From contig NZ_VKHP01000054.1 of NCBI RefSeq assembly GCF_010811875.1, positions 1-41,964 of the forward strand: a stretch of 41,964 bases of DNA. Direction: 5' to 3'. Every line of letters starts with the position of its first letter. Position 1 is the first letter of the stretch. Position numbers and translations under genes: made by a program. Positions 23,981-32,376 of the stretch are shown here, piece by piece. Source of the DNA: Bradyrhizobium uaiense (GTDB lineage: Bacteria > Pseudomonadota > Alphaproteobacteria > Rhizobiales > Xanthobacteraceae). The notes below the pieces were generated by a model that saw only the letters and a list, made by a program, of their open reading frames with translations, did not search any database and was not told where the DNA came from.

Positions 23981-24002
23981 GTAACTTCATATGTTACATG
24001 AT
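23976..24002. promoter_or_regulatory. Perfect palindrome over the Rrf2 start: candidate operator
   Basis: ATCATGTAAC (23976-23985) and GTTACATGAT (23993-24002) are perfect inverted copies with a 7-base spacer. The left arm includes the regulator's start codon (complement of 23978-23980). It is AT-rich against a GC-rich background, with arm length and spacing typical of Rrf2-type sites. Binding here would block translation initiation or a leaderless promoter. Confidence 0.7.
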
Positions 24003-24058
24003 GGGGCTGGCGTCAAGAGAGGCGATGGGCATCATCGTTTCTGGCCATCCCCTTACCT

Positions 24059-24178
24059 CCCCTTGAAAAGGGGGGCGCTTTGCTCGCAAGAGCAGAGCGG
24101 GTGGCGATTTGCTCTCTCCGCATACAGCATCGCCTGTGGCTGACCCCCATCCCGACCTTCCCCCTTTCAGGGGGAAGG
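24059..24178. repeat. REP-like pair of hairpins
   Basis: Two GC-rich hairpins flank about 80 bases: CCCCTT-GAA-AAGGGG (24059-24073) and CCTTCCCCCT-TTC-AGGGGGAAGG (24156-24178, perfect). The arrangement, with outward-facing CCCC/GGGG stems and intervening conserved-looking sequence, matches intergenic repeat elements I associate with bradyrhizobial genomes. It sits between the Rrf2 gene and the TPR relic and contains no convincing ORF. Confidence 0.6.
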
Positions 24179-24287
24179 GGAAGAGATCACGGCGCGCATC
24201 CGGATTCTTCAATCGGGATTTGCGTGCCGGATTTGGCGGCGCCGCCCGTTTAATCCCCATCGGGGTTTGAGAGGCGGGGGCGCGATC

Positions 24288-24874
24288 GTGGGCAGTGCGG
24301 CGGTTGATCGGATGTTGCTGGATGCGGTGGCGCATTATGGCGCGGGCCGCGCGACGGAGGCCGGCACGCTGTGCGGCGATATTCTGACTGCCCATCCAGA
24401 CCATGTCCCGGCGCTGCATCTGTCCGCCGTCATCGCCTTCGTGACCGATCGCGCCGCGGAGGGCGCGGTGCTGCTGAACCGGGTGTTCAGCCTCGATCCG
24501 CATCATGGACCGGCCTTCGCCACGCTCGGCGATGCGCTCGCCGTCAAGGGTGAGCACGAGGGCGCGGTGGCAGCGTTCGAGCGCGGCGTGACGCTGCGGC
24601 CGGACGATTCTCCGGTGCTGCGGAGCCTTGGTGCTGATATCGTCGACCTCGCGCCGACGCGCTTGGCCACCCGGTCTGGATGCTGTGTCCCTATGCACTC
24701 GACCGGCGCTGGCTGCGCGACCGCGCCGACACGCCCTGGTATCCGACCATGCGGCTGTTCCGTCAGGACAGGCCGCAGGCCTGGGAGCGCGTGCCGGCGC
24801 GGATGTCGGACGAGCTTGCGCGGCTCGCCGGCGGCGAGCGCGAGTTGCTGCTGCCGGCTCCCTTGGCGCGTTGA
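24288..24874 (+). pseudogene. Relic of a TPR/glycosyltransferase protein with internal deletion
   Basis: From a GTG at 24288 the first ~115 codons encode TPR-like helices (AVAHYGAGRATEAGTLCGDI, AFATLGDALAVKGEHEGAVA). Near 24640-24665 the coding pattern jumps by one frame, and the next stretch (GHPVWMLCPYALDRRWLRD, then DTPWYPTMRLFRQDRPQAW, stop at 24872-24874) is the C-terminal end typical of TPR proteins with an O-GlcNAc-transferase-like domain. The remaining repeats and most of the transferase domain are missing. I read this as an out-of-frame internal deletion. A long frame running on to 25907 on this strand is antisense to the next gene and is not real. Confidence 0.7.
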
Positions 24875-24881
24875 CCTGCCG

Positions 24882-26612
24882 TCACCCCGCGCTCATTCCC
24901 TGAGCGCCGCCGAGCAGCTTGACGTTGAGCCGGCCGCCGTCGAACAGCATCTCGTTGAGCGCGCCGTCGATGTCCTCAGCGGTGACGTCCTGGCCGCCGC
25001 CGCGGGCGATGCTGGCCTGGGCGATGCGGCGCATCAGCTCCTTGATGAAGGCGGCGCTGACGCCTGCGGTGCGTTGCACCGCTGCATCAATGACGGGCGG
25101 TTCGAGCGGCAGGCCACGGCCGTAGAGCCGGATCAGCTTGCCGCGTCCGGCCTCGTCGGGCAGCGGCACCTCGATCGCCTGGTCGATGCGGCCGGGCCGG
25201 CCGGCGAGCGCACCCTCGAGCTCTTCGGGGCGGTTGGTGGTCAGCACGAACAGGATGTCACAATCCTCTTTCAGGCCGTCCATCTCGTTGAGCAGCTTGT
25301 TGAGCAGGGATTCCTCGCACGGTCCGCCCACGTCCTCGCGGTCGCGCGCGATCAGATCGACGTCCTCGATCACGACCACGGTCGGCTGCAGCAGCCGCGC
25401 CAGGCTCATATAGGCGCCGAGCAGCCCGACCTGCTCGGCGGTGATGATCAGTGTGGTGTGGTTTGGGAGGTTGGTGGCGAGATAGCGAATGGTGTGGGTC
25501 TTGCCGGTGCCGGGCGGGCCGTAGAGCAGGATGCCCTTGCGGGTCGACTGGCCGAGCTTTCGCAGCAGATCGCGGCTTTCGACGAAGTCGAGCACGTTGC
25601 GGTCAAGCAGGCGCAGCGTCCGTTCCGGCAGGATCACGACATCGCGCGCGACCGTCGGCAGGCGATGCACGGTCAAGCCACGCGAACGTCCGTGATAATT
25701 GGCGCCGTCCTCCAGCGACAGGATCTTGCCGCGATAGGATCGTGCAGCATGCACGGCCGCTTCCAGCTCCGCAAAGGTCCGCTGCATCAAGGCGTTTCCG
25801 GCGGCGCCTGCGGGCACCGCGAGCTCGATCCGCAAGCCCGGCTCGGTCTGATAATCACGATGGTAGCTGAGCAGCACCGCGTAGCGCAGCTCTTCGGTTT
25901 GGCATAGCCACAAACCATTGGTCAGGCATTTCACCGACTCGGGCTCGCCGACGTCGACGTCGTGATACTGCGGCGGCGCGATCGGCGGCGCGTTGCGGCT
26001 GTTCTCCATCAGCGAGGCAATCGCGAGGGTCTCATAGCGGTGTTGCTCATGAATGCCGAAGAAATGGATCGGCGCATCGAACAGTCGGTCGATCGCGATC
26101 TGAACGTCCGCTCGCATGTGACCGGGAAATTGCCGCGACCGGGTCATGATCTGATTGCGCGGCGTCCCGGCAAAATGCCAATCGAGCGCCATGAAGGCAT
26201 ATCTGAACTCCTCGCTCGGCAGATTTTCCGAGCTTGCGCGCGCGGAGATCAGGCAGTTGCCGCACAGGCAGACTGTCCGGCGGATGAGAAACACGTCGGT
26301 CACGGGCTCCAACGCGCCACAGAGATCGCACGGCCGGGCCGCGTCGGCGGCGGACGCGGTGATCAGCAATGGATGCCCGTTGCTGCGGATCAGCTGTTGG
26401 GCGGACTCGAGCAGAGCCTTGGCCACCGTCGCGGGATAGGGGCCGCATGCGAATCCGTTCTGGGCCTCGATTCGCGCTGTGACGGCAATCGCTTCCTTCC
26501 GGGATTTGCCGAATACCGTGCGCAACAGGTTACGCATGAATTCCAGCGGTGTTTCGTCGTCATCATGAAAGAAGAGCCGGACCGGACCGTCGTCGCTGAA
26601 CACGTCGTGCAT
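24882..26612 (-). CDS. ClpS-like / zinc-finger / AAA+ ATPase fusion
   Basis: This encodes 576 residues from the ATG complementary to 26610-26612 (GAGG 5 bases upstream); an upstream ATG at 26681 would add 23 residues without ClpS character. Residues ~10-86 look like ClpS (DDDETPLEF at 17-25, ACGPYPATVAKA at 55-66, NGHPLLIT at 78-85). C95/C98 and C117/C120 form a C4 finger like that of ClpX. Residues 345-560 are an AAA+ module: Walker A GPPGTGKT 365-372, Walker B VVVIEDVD 412-419, sensor 1 N460, arginine fingers R472/R475 in GRPGRID, and GVSAAFIKEL as sensor 2. There is no protease domain. It is probably an unfoldase that recognises its own substrates, but partners are unknown. Confidence 0.85.
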   Translation of the reverse strand: MHDVFSDDGPVRLFFHDDDETPLEFMRNLLRTVFGKSRKEAIAVTARIEAQNGFACGPYPATVAKALLESAQQLIRSNGHPLLITASAADAARPCDLCGALEPVTDVFLIRRTVCLCGNCLISARASSENLPSEEFRYAFMALDWHFAGTPRNQIMTRSRQFPGHMRADVQIAIDRLFDAPIHFFGIHEQHRYETLAIASLMENSRNAPPIAPPQYHDVDVGEPESVKCLTNGLWLCQTEELRYAVLLSYHRDYQTEPGLRIELAVPAGAAGNALMQRTFAELEAAVHAARSYRGKILSLEDGANYHGRSRGLTVHRLPTVARDVVILPERTLRLLDRNVLDFVESRDLLRKLGQSTRKGILLYGPPGTGKTHTIRYLATNLPNHTTLIITAEQVGLLGAYMSLARLLQPTVVVIEDVDLIARDREDVGGPCEESLLNKLLNEMDGLKEDCDILFVLTTNRPEELEGALAGRPGRIDQAIEVPLPDEAGRGKLIRLYGRGLPLEPPVIDAAVQRTAGVSAAFIKELMRRIAQASIARGGGQDVTAEDIDGALNEMLFDGGRLNVKLLGGAQGMSAG

Positions 26613-26938
26613 GATCACCTCGAAACGCAATCGGAACCAAAAGAACAAAGTAAGAACATCATGATGGCCGGCCAGCGTCAAGCGAAAGATTCTGCCGCCT
26701 CATCCCTGACGTGTGGTGCGCGGCTCGGCCGGCTCAGCCGGGAACGCGCTGCATGCGTAAACGCCGCTCAACACTTGTGACGTATGTGTTGCGGCAAATG
26801 CCAAGACATGGCCGCCACAGCGGCAAACTTCCGACACATCATCGGGGCGAAAAGAGGCGATCCGACATGGCGCGAGCGCGAGAACTGATTCCTTCCGGGG
26901 ATCTGCCGTCGCGCAATGACTTTCAATAAGAGGCCCTC
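26613..26938. promoter_or_regulatory. Divergent intergenic region, AAA+ fusion gene / MscS gene
   Basis: This 326-base gap must contain both divergent promoters. A short inverted repeat, CAACAC (26768-26773) and GTGTTG (26785-26790) with an 11-base spacer, is the only symmetric element I see. AAGAGG just before the GTG at 26939 is the ribosome binding site of the channel gene. Short frames here lack coding character. Confidence 0.35.
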
Positions 26939-29281
26939 GTGTCGCACACATTTCGCTTTGCGATCCTTCTCGTCCTCACTTTGCTCATCTCTCCCGCGCT
27001 TGCGCAGCCGGGCGCCAAGCCGGCGCCGCCGCAACCCAGTACCAGCGAGGCGTTGACGCCGGAGCAGGCGAAGCGCGCGCTCGAGACGCTGCAGGATGAC
27101 AAGAAGCGCGGCGAGATCATCAACACGCTGCGCGCCATCGCCAATGCCTCGCCGCGGCCGGCCGCCGCGGAGCCGGCGCCCGAGCAGAATTCGCCGATCC
27201 CGCTCAATGCAGACAGCCTCGGCGCGCAGCTTCTGCTGATGGTATCGGAGCAGGTCGGCGAGATGTCGCACGAGGTCGCCGACGTCGCGCGCACGCTGAC
27301 GAATTTTTCGGCGTTCTATTACTGGTTCGTGCGCACCGCCAACGATCCGGCCGCCTATGGCCTCTTGATCGACATCGCCTGGAAGCTGGCGCTGGTGTTC
27401 GGTTGCGCGCTGGCCGCCGAATGGGTGGTGTTCCGCTTCATCAAGCGGCCGGTCGTGTTCCTGGAGCGGCGGCTGCCGCAAGCCGCGCACGTTCCCGTGC
27501 CGGTGCTGGCCAGCGCCGATCCGCCGTCGTCGGTTACCGACGTTACGCCGGAACCCGAGTTGCAGCGGCGCCGGCTCAGTATCGCGCGGGCATGGCAGTC
27601 GCTGGTCCGGGTGCCCTTCGTGCTCGGCCGCCTGCTGCTCGAATTGCTGCCGGTGGTGGTGTTCGGCGGTACCGCCACCGCGCTGCTCGGCACCGAGATC
27701 GGTGATCAGTCGACCACGCGGCTCGTGATCCTCGCGGTCGTCAACGCCTATGCATTCTCGCGCGCGCTGATCTGCGCGGTGCGCGCGCTGGCCGGCCCGT
27801 TCGGCCTGTTCAGGGTTCGGGCCGAGACCGCGGCCTATATCGAGATCTGGGCACGGCGCATCGTCGCCGTCGGCGTCTCCGGCATCGCCTTTGCCAATGT
27901 CGCGCTGCTGCTCGGGCTGCATCGCGCCGGCTATGCCGCGCTGATCCGGCTGGTGATGCTGGTCGTGCATCTCTTCGTCGTCGTCATCATCCTGCAATGC
28001 CGCCGCCAGGTCGCCGACGTCATCCGCGCGCCAGCCGATCGCACCGGGCTGGCGGCGCGGACGCGCAACCGTCTCGCGGGGCTCTGGCACGTGCTGGCGA
28101 TCGGGCTCGATCTCGCGCTGTGGGCGGTGTGGGCGCTCAACATCCGCAACGGCTATTCGCTGCTGCTGCAATATTTCGTCGGCACCGTCGCGGTGCTGTT
28201 GGTCACCCGGCTCGTCACCATGGTGGTGCTGAGCCTGATCGATCGCGGCTTCCGCATCAGCCCGGACCTGATGCAGCGCTTCCCGGGGCTGGAGACCCGC
28301 GCCAACCGCTATCTGCCGCTGCTGCGCAAGGTGGTCACGACGGTGATCGCGCTGATCGGCTTCGTCGCGCTGCTCGAGGTCTGGGGCGTCGATGCCATTG
28401 TCTGGTTCTATGGCGGCCAGATCGGCTCCCGGCTGATCTCGGCGCTGGTGACGATCGGCATTGCCGCGCTCGCCGCAGCCGTGATCTGGGAAGTCGCCAA
28501 TGCGCTGATGGACCGGCAGATCGACACGCTGTCGCGCGACGGCCACTACGCCCGCGCCGCGCGGCTGCGCACCTTCCAGCCGATGCTGCGCACCGCGCTG
28601 TTCTGCATGATCGTCGCGGTGGTCGGGCTCACCGCGCTCAGCGAGATCGGCGTCAACGTCGCGCCGCTGCTTGCCGGCGCCGGCATCGTCGGCATCGCGA
28701 TCGGCTTCGGCTCGCAGAAGCTGGTGCAGGACCTGATCACCGGGCTGTTCCTCTTGATCGAGAACACCGTGCAGGTCGGCGACACCGTCACGGTGTCGGG
28801 CCTCTCGGGCGTGGTCGAGAACGTCTCGATCCGCACCATGCGTCTGCGCGCCGGTGACGGCTCGGTGCATGTCGTGCCGTTCAGCGCGGTGACGACGATC
28901 ACCAATGCCAGCCGCGGCGCCGGCAATGCCGCGGTCAGCGTCAACGTGTCCTACAAGGAGGACACTGACCGCGCCGGCGAGGTGCTGAAGGACATCGTCG
29001 CGCAGATGCGTCAGGAGACGGCGTATCGCGCGCTGATCCGCGGCGATCTCGAATTGTGGGGCGTCGACAAGGTCGACGGCTCCGTCGTCACCATCGTCGG
29101 CCAGATCCGCTGCACCGATGGCGGCCGCTGGTCGGTGCAGCGCGAGTTCAACCGCCGCATGAAGCGGCGCTTCCAGGAGGAGGGCATCGAGATCGCCTCG
29201 ATGGGCCAGACCATCCTGATGCAGCTTCCCCCGCCCTCCGAGCCCGATACCAACGCGTTGCCGCGCCGCGCGGCGGGCTGA
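26939..29281 (+). CDS. Large MscS-family mechanosensitive channel
   Basis: This encodes 780 residues from a GTG at 26939 (AAGAGG 5 bases upstream). A signal peptide (residues 1-22, ending PALAQ) is followed by a periplasmic region (~25-130) and about ten membrane helices from ~140 to ~600. The MscS pore helix is GAGIVGIAIGFGSQKLVQDL, then the beta domain (FLLIENTVQVGDTVTVSGL) and the C-terminal alpha/beta domain. Size and architecture resemble the YbiO/MscK-like giant members. It probably gates on membrane tension. A long frame on the opposite strand over the same interval is a shadow. Confidence 0.93.
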   Translation: MSHTFRFAILLVLTLLISPALAQPGAKPAPPQPSTSEALTPEQAKRALETLQDDKKRGEIINTLRAIANASPRPAAAEPAPEQNSPIPLNADSLGAQLLLMVSEQVGEMSHEVADVARTLTNFSAFYYWFVRTANDPAAYGLLIDIAWKLALVFGCALAAEWVVFRFIKRPVVFLERRLPQAAHVPVPVLASADPPSSVTDVTPEPELQRRRLSIARAWQSLVRVPFVLGRLLLELLPVVVFGGTATALLGTEIGDQSTTRLVILAVVNAYAFSRALICAVRALAGPFGLFRVRAETAAYIEIWARRIVAVGVSGIAFANVALLLGLHRAGYAALIRLVMLVVHLFVVVIILQCRRQVADVIRAPADRTGLAARTRNRLAGLWHVLAIGLDLALWAVWALNIRNGYSLLLQYFVGTVAVLLVTRLVTMVVLSLIDRGFRISPDLMQRFPGLETRANRYLPLLRKVVTTVIALIGFVALLEVWGVDAIVWFYGGQIGSRLISALVTIGIAALAAAVIWEVANALMDRQIDTLSRDGHYARAARLRTFQPMLRTALFCMIVAVVGLTALSEIGVNVAPLLAGAGIVGIAIGFGSQKLVQDLITGLFLLIENTVQVGDTVTVSGLSGVVENVSIRTMRLRAGDGSVHVVPFSAVTTITNASRGAGNAAVSVNVSYKEDTDRAGEVLKDIVAQMRQETAYRALIRGDLELWGVDKVDGSVVTIVGQIRCTDGGRWSVQREFNRRMKRRFQEEGIEIASMGQTILMQLPPPSEPDTNALPRRAAG

Positions 29282-29300
29282 TCCTCGCATTTGCTTTCAC

Positions 29301-29412
29301 CTCTCCGCTTGCGGGGGAGGTCGCATCGCAGATGCGATCCGGGTGGGCGCGCTTTCCACAATGTGACTCGCTGAGATACCCCCACCCCAGCCCTCACCCG
29401 CAAGCGGGAGAG
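29301..29412. repeat. Intergenic inverted repeat element
   Basis: CTCTCCGCTTGCGGG (29301-29315) is nearly the inverse of CCCGCAAGCGGGAGAG (29397-29412), with one extra base in the second arm. Within lies a smaller perfect inverted repeat, ATCGCA-GA-TGCGAT. The form matches a repeat family I associate with bradyrhizobial intergenic regions. It begins 20 bases after the MscS stop and may also serve as its 3' end. Confidence 0.65.
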
Positions 29413-29684
29413 GGAGCGCGATCCCATTGTGGTCGCTATCCGATATAATCTCCTTCCACCGCTGCAGCGCATATTGCGGCGTCTCATGGTTGCGACACGT
29501 CTCGCGACGGTGAGACGCTGTCAGCTCTCTTGAGCCTGGCGATCGGCCGTCGTCGGCCGAAATCCCTCCGATCCCGCCCATTCCCTGCGATTTCCTCCGC
29601 TGGAACAGCGCTTGCTGAATGTCGCGCGAATGCGCGGCAAGACGCATTGCACGACTGAACCCAACGCGAAGGAAGGAAACGCAC
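29413..29684. other. Non-coding stretch before the flavin monooxygenase gene
   Basis: With the repeat element before it, this makes a 403-base region without a gene. I see no convincing coding frame. It should contain the promoter of the LLM monooxygenase gene; GGAAGGA at 29671-29677 is that gene's ribosome binding site. No operator-like symmetry stands out. Confidence 0.4.
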
Positions 29685-30785
29685 ATGGAGCTTGGCTATT
29701 TCACCATGCCCTCGCACCCGCCGGAGTGCGGATTGAAGGAGGGCCACGACTGGGACCTGCAGACGCTGCGCTGGCTCGACGAGCTCGGCTATCAGGAGGC
29801 CTGGATCGGCGAGCATCACACCGCGCCGTGGGAGCCGCATCCGTCGCCCGACCTGCTGGTGGCGCAGGCGCTGCTGCAGACCAAGAATCTGCGCATCGGG
29901 CCCGGCGGCTTCCTGCTGCCGTATCATCACCCGGCGGAGCTCGCCAACCGTGTCGCGATGCTCGATCATCTTTCGAACGGGCGGCTCAACTTCGGCGTAG
30001 CCGCCTCCGGCCTGCCGAGCGACTGGGCGATGTTCAACGTCGACGGCATGTCGGGCCAGAACCGCGACATGACCCGCGAGGCGCTCGAGATCATCCTGAA
30101 GATGTTGTCCGAGCCCGGACCGTGGACGCACAAGGGCAAGTACTGGACGGTGAGCAAGCCGGATACGATGTTCGACTTCCTCAAGCCGCACATCAAGCCG
30201 CTGCAGGGACCGCATCCGCCGATCGGCGTCGCCGGCCTGTCGAAGAATTCCGACACGCTGAAGCTCGCCGGCGAGCGCGGCTTCATCCCGATGAGCCTCA
30301 ACCTCAACCCGGCCTATGTCGGCAGTCACTGGGACTCGGTGGAAGCGGGCGCCGCCAAGACCGGCCGCAAGCCGAGCCGCAAGGACTGGCGGCTGGTGCG
30401 CGAAGTGTTCGTGGCTGATACCGATGAGGAGGCGTGGAAGCTGTCGACCGGCGACATGATGGGCCGGATGATGGGCGAGTACTTCCTGCCGCTGCTCGGC
30501 CATTTCGGCTTCAAGGACTATCTGAAGCACGCACCCGACGTGCCCGACAGCGATGTCACCGTCGAATATTGCGCACGTCGGAATTGGATCGTCGGCTCGC
30601 CTGCGACGGTCACCGAGAAGATCGAGAAGATCTACCGGGAGGTCGGCGGCTTCGGCGTCCTCTGCGTGTTCGGCTTCGACTACAAGCACAAGCCGGAAGC
30701 CTGGCGGCACTCACTGGACCTGCTCAAGAACGAGGTGATGCCGCGGCTGAAGCATCTCGGCGCCGAGTTCGAGAAGGCTGCATGA
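29685..30785 (+). CDS. LLM-class flavin-dependent monooxygenase
   Basis: This encodes 366 residues from the ATG at 29685 (AAGGAAGGA upstream; earlier in-frame codons do not look coding). It is a luciferase-like TIM barrel with the conserved EHH motif (WIGEHHTAPW near residue 42-51), GPGGFLLPYHHPAELANRVA and LDHLSNGRLNFGV. The closest recognised type is the limonene 1,2-monooxygenase-like branch of bacterial luciferase relatives. Such enzymes use reduced FMN supplied by a separate reductase, and a flavin reductase gene follows 79 bases later. The substrate is not deducible. Confidence 0.9.
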   Translation: MELGYFTMPSHPPECGLKEGHDWDLQTLRWLDELGYQEAWIGEHHTAPWEPHPSPDLLVAQALLQTKNLRIGPGGFLLPYHHPAELANRVAMLDHLSNGRLNFGVAASGLPSDWAMFNVDGMSGQNRDMTREALEIILKMLSEPGPWTHKGKYWTVSKPDTMFDFLKPHIKPLQGPHPPIGVAGLSKNSDTLKLAGERGFIPMSLNLNPAYVGSHWDSVEAGAAKTGRKPSRKDWRLVREVFVADTDEEAWKLSTGDMMGRMMGEYFLPLLGHFGFKDYLKHAPDVPDSDVTVEYCARRNWIVGSPATVTEKIEKIYREVGGFGVLCVFGFDYKHKPEAWRHSLDLLKNEVMPRLKHLGAEFEKAA

Positions 30786-30794
30786 CAGCTGCGC

Positions 30795-30820
30795 GGGGTG
30801 CGGGGCTTGCCTCGCACCCC
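30795..30820 (+). terminator. Stem-loop between monooxygenase and flavin reductase genes
   Basis: GGGGTGCGGGG (30795-30805) pairs with CCTCGCACCCC (30810-30820) through one G-U wobble, with a 4-base loop. A T-rich tract (TATTTT) follows at 30829-30834. It could be a leaky terminator setting the ratio of the two proteins, or it could separate two transcription units. Confidence 0.55.
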
Positions 30821-30864
30821 CCGTCGCATATTTTAAACCGGGTGTTTCCATGAGGTTTTGCGGC

Positions 30865-31419
30865 ATGACGGTCGACGCACAGGGTTTCAAGCAGGCGATG
30901 CGGCACTGCGCCGGCGCGGTGGCGCTGGTGACGGTCGGCCGCGAGCCGGGACAGCGCACCGGCCTGACCGTGACCTCGGCCTGCTCGCTGTCGGACAACC
31001 CGCCCTCGGTCCTGGTCTGCGTTAACCGTAATGCCAGCGCGCATGAGCGCATCCGCGCGGAGCGCCATTTCGTCATCAACTTTCTGAACGAGGACCACGC
31101 GCTGCTGGCGCTGACCTTCTCCGGCCAGAAGGGCGTCAACGGCGACGACCGGTTTGCGTTCGGGCGATGGACCACCGGCGCCACCGGCGCCCCGGTGCTG
31201 GAGGATGCGGTCGCAGCGTTCGACTGCGTGCTGGCGCAGGAGCTCGAGACCAAGACCCACTCGATCTTCATCGGCGAGGTCCAGCATGTCCGTGCCGTGA
31301 CCACGGTCGATCCGCTGATCTATCTGCGCTCCGGCTTCCAGAGCGTGCGCAACATCCACGATCCAATCACGCTCGGCGACGTCGATGCGCGGCGCGTGAG
31401 CTGGAACGAGTTTTCCTGA
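30865..31419 (+). CDS. Flavin reductase (FMN-binding split barrel)
   Basis: This encodes 184 residues from the ATG at 30865 (GAGG 9 bases upstream; an ATG at 30850 adds 5 residues). It has the HpaC-like flavin reductase pattern: FKQAMRHCAGAVALVTVG at the start, GLTVTSACSLSDNPPSVLVC for FMN binding, and HFVINFLNEDH. It probably reduces FMN with NAD(P)H for the LLM monooxygenase upstream, forming a two-component system. Confidence 0.9.
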   Translation: MTVDAQGFKQAMRHCAGAVALVTVGREPGQRTGLTVTSACSLSDNPPSVLVCVNRNASAHERIRAERHFVINFLNEDHALLALTFSGQKGVNGDDRFAFGRWTTGATGAPVLEDAVAAFDCVLAQELETKTHSIFIGEVQHVRAVTTVDPLIYLRSGFQSVRNIHDPITLGDVDARRVSWNEFS

Positions 31420-31598
31420 AGCGGCTGGCGCGCGGCAAGCCTCCGATAGTCAATCAGCACCGCTGACCAATCCTGATCACTTTGACGCGCGCGCCATGCG
31501 CGTGAGCGGCATGCTATAAGCGCCGCTGCGCTTTCCGTCGACAGTTTGGGGCGCCAAGCGCATCTCGATCTCCAGTCATCGACAGAGGAGACTCAATC

Positions 31599-32354
31599 AT
31601 GAAGATCGTTGTGATCGGCGGTACCGGACTGATCGGCTCCAGGACCGTTGCCATCCTGCGCCAGCGCGGCCATGAAGTCCTCGCCGCCTCTCCGAAAAAC
31701 GGCATCAACACCATCACAGGCGAGGGGTTGAAGGAGGCGCTGGCCGGCGCGGCTGTGGTGATCGATCTCGCCAATTCGCCATCGTTCGAGAACAAGGCGG
31801 TGATGGAATTCTTCGAGACCTCCGGCCGCAATCTGCTGGCGGCGGAGAAGCCGGCCGGCGTCAAGCACCATGTCGCACTCTCGATCGTCGGCACCGACCG
31901 CACGCCCGAGAATGGCTACTTCCGCGCCAAGGTCGCCCAGGAGAAGCTGATCGAGGCCTCCGGGATTGCCTACACCATCATCCGCGCGACCCAGTTCATG
32001 GAATTCGTCGGCGCCATCGCCGATGCGAGTACAGATGGAAAGACGGTCAGGCTATCGCCCGGCCTGTTCCAGCCGATCGCGGCGGAGGACGTGTCGGCGC
32101 TCGTTGCTGATATCGCGCTCCAGCCGCCGCGCAACGGCATCGTCGAGATTGCCGGCCCGGATCGTGCGCCGTTCAACGACATCGTGGCGCGCTACCTGAA
32201 GGCAAAAGGCGATCCGCGTCAGGTGGTGAAAGACCCCGATGCGCTGTACTGGGGCGGCCGGGTCGAGGAGCACTCGCTGGTGCCGCTGGGCGAGGCGCGC
32301 CTCGGCCGCATCGATCTGAACGAATGGCTGCGCCGCTCGCGGTCCGCAGCCTGA
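31599..32354 (+). CDS. NmrA-like NAD(P)-binding protein
   Basis: This 251-residue atypical short-chain dehydrogenase of the NmrA/SDR_a5 type has the dinucleotide loop GGTGLIG at residues 7-13. There is no YxxxK catalytic pair in the usual place (the region reads ENGYFRAKVAQEK, where Y-x3-K gives YFRAK, so a partial match exists). Related proteins act as redox sensors or NADPH-dependent reductases. The ATG at 31599 follows GAGGAGA. It is 179 bases after the flavin reductase, possibly its own unit. Confidence 0.88.
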   Translation: MKIVVIGGTGLIGSRTVAILRQRGHEVLAASPKNGINTITGEGLKEALAGAAVVIDLANSPSFENKAVMEFFETSGRNLLAAEKPAGVKHHVALSIVGTDRTPENGYFRAKVAQEKLIEASGIAYTIIRATQFMEFVGAIADASTDGKTVRLSPGLFQPIAAEDVSALVADIALQPPRNGIVEIAGPDRAPFNDIVARYLKAKGDPRQVVKDPDALYWGGRVEEHSLVPLGEARLGRIDLNEWLRRSRSAA

Positions 32355-32376
32355 CTGGAAAGCCTGACGGCAACGT

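Noticed and set aside
24267..25907. 546-codon plus-strand frame
   Set aside because: Only its first ~120 codons look real (TPR relic). After the deletion junction it is out of frame and then antisense to the AAA+ gene.
26768..29290. 840-codon minus-strand frame
   Set aside because: Antisense to the MscS-family gene. It is rich in Arg, Asp, His and Gly with no fold, a typical GC-rich shadow.
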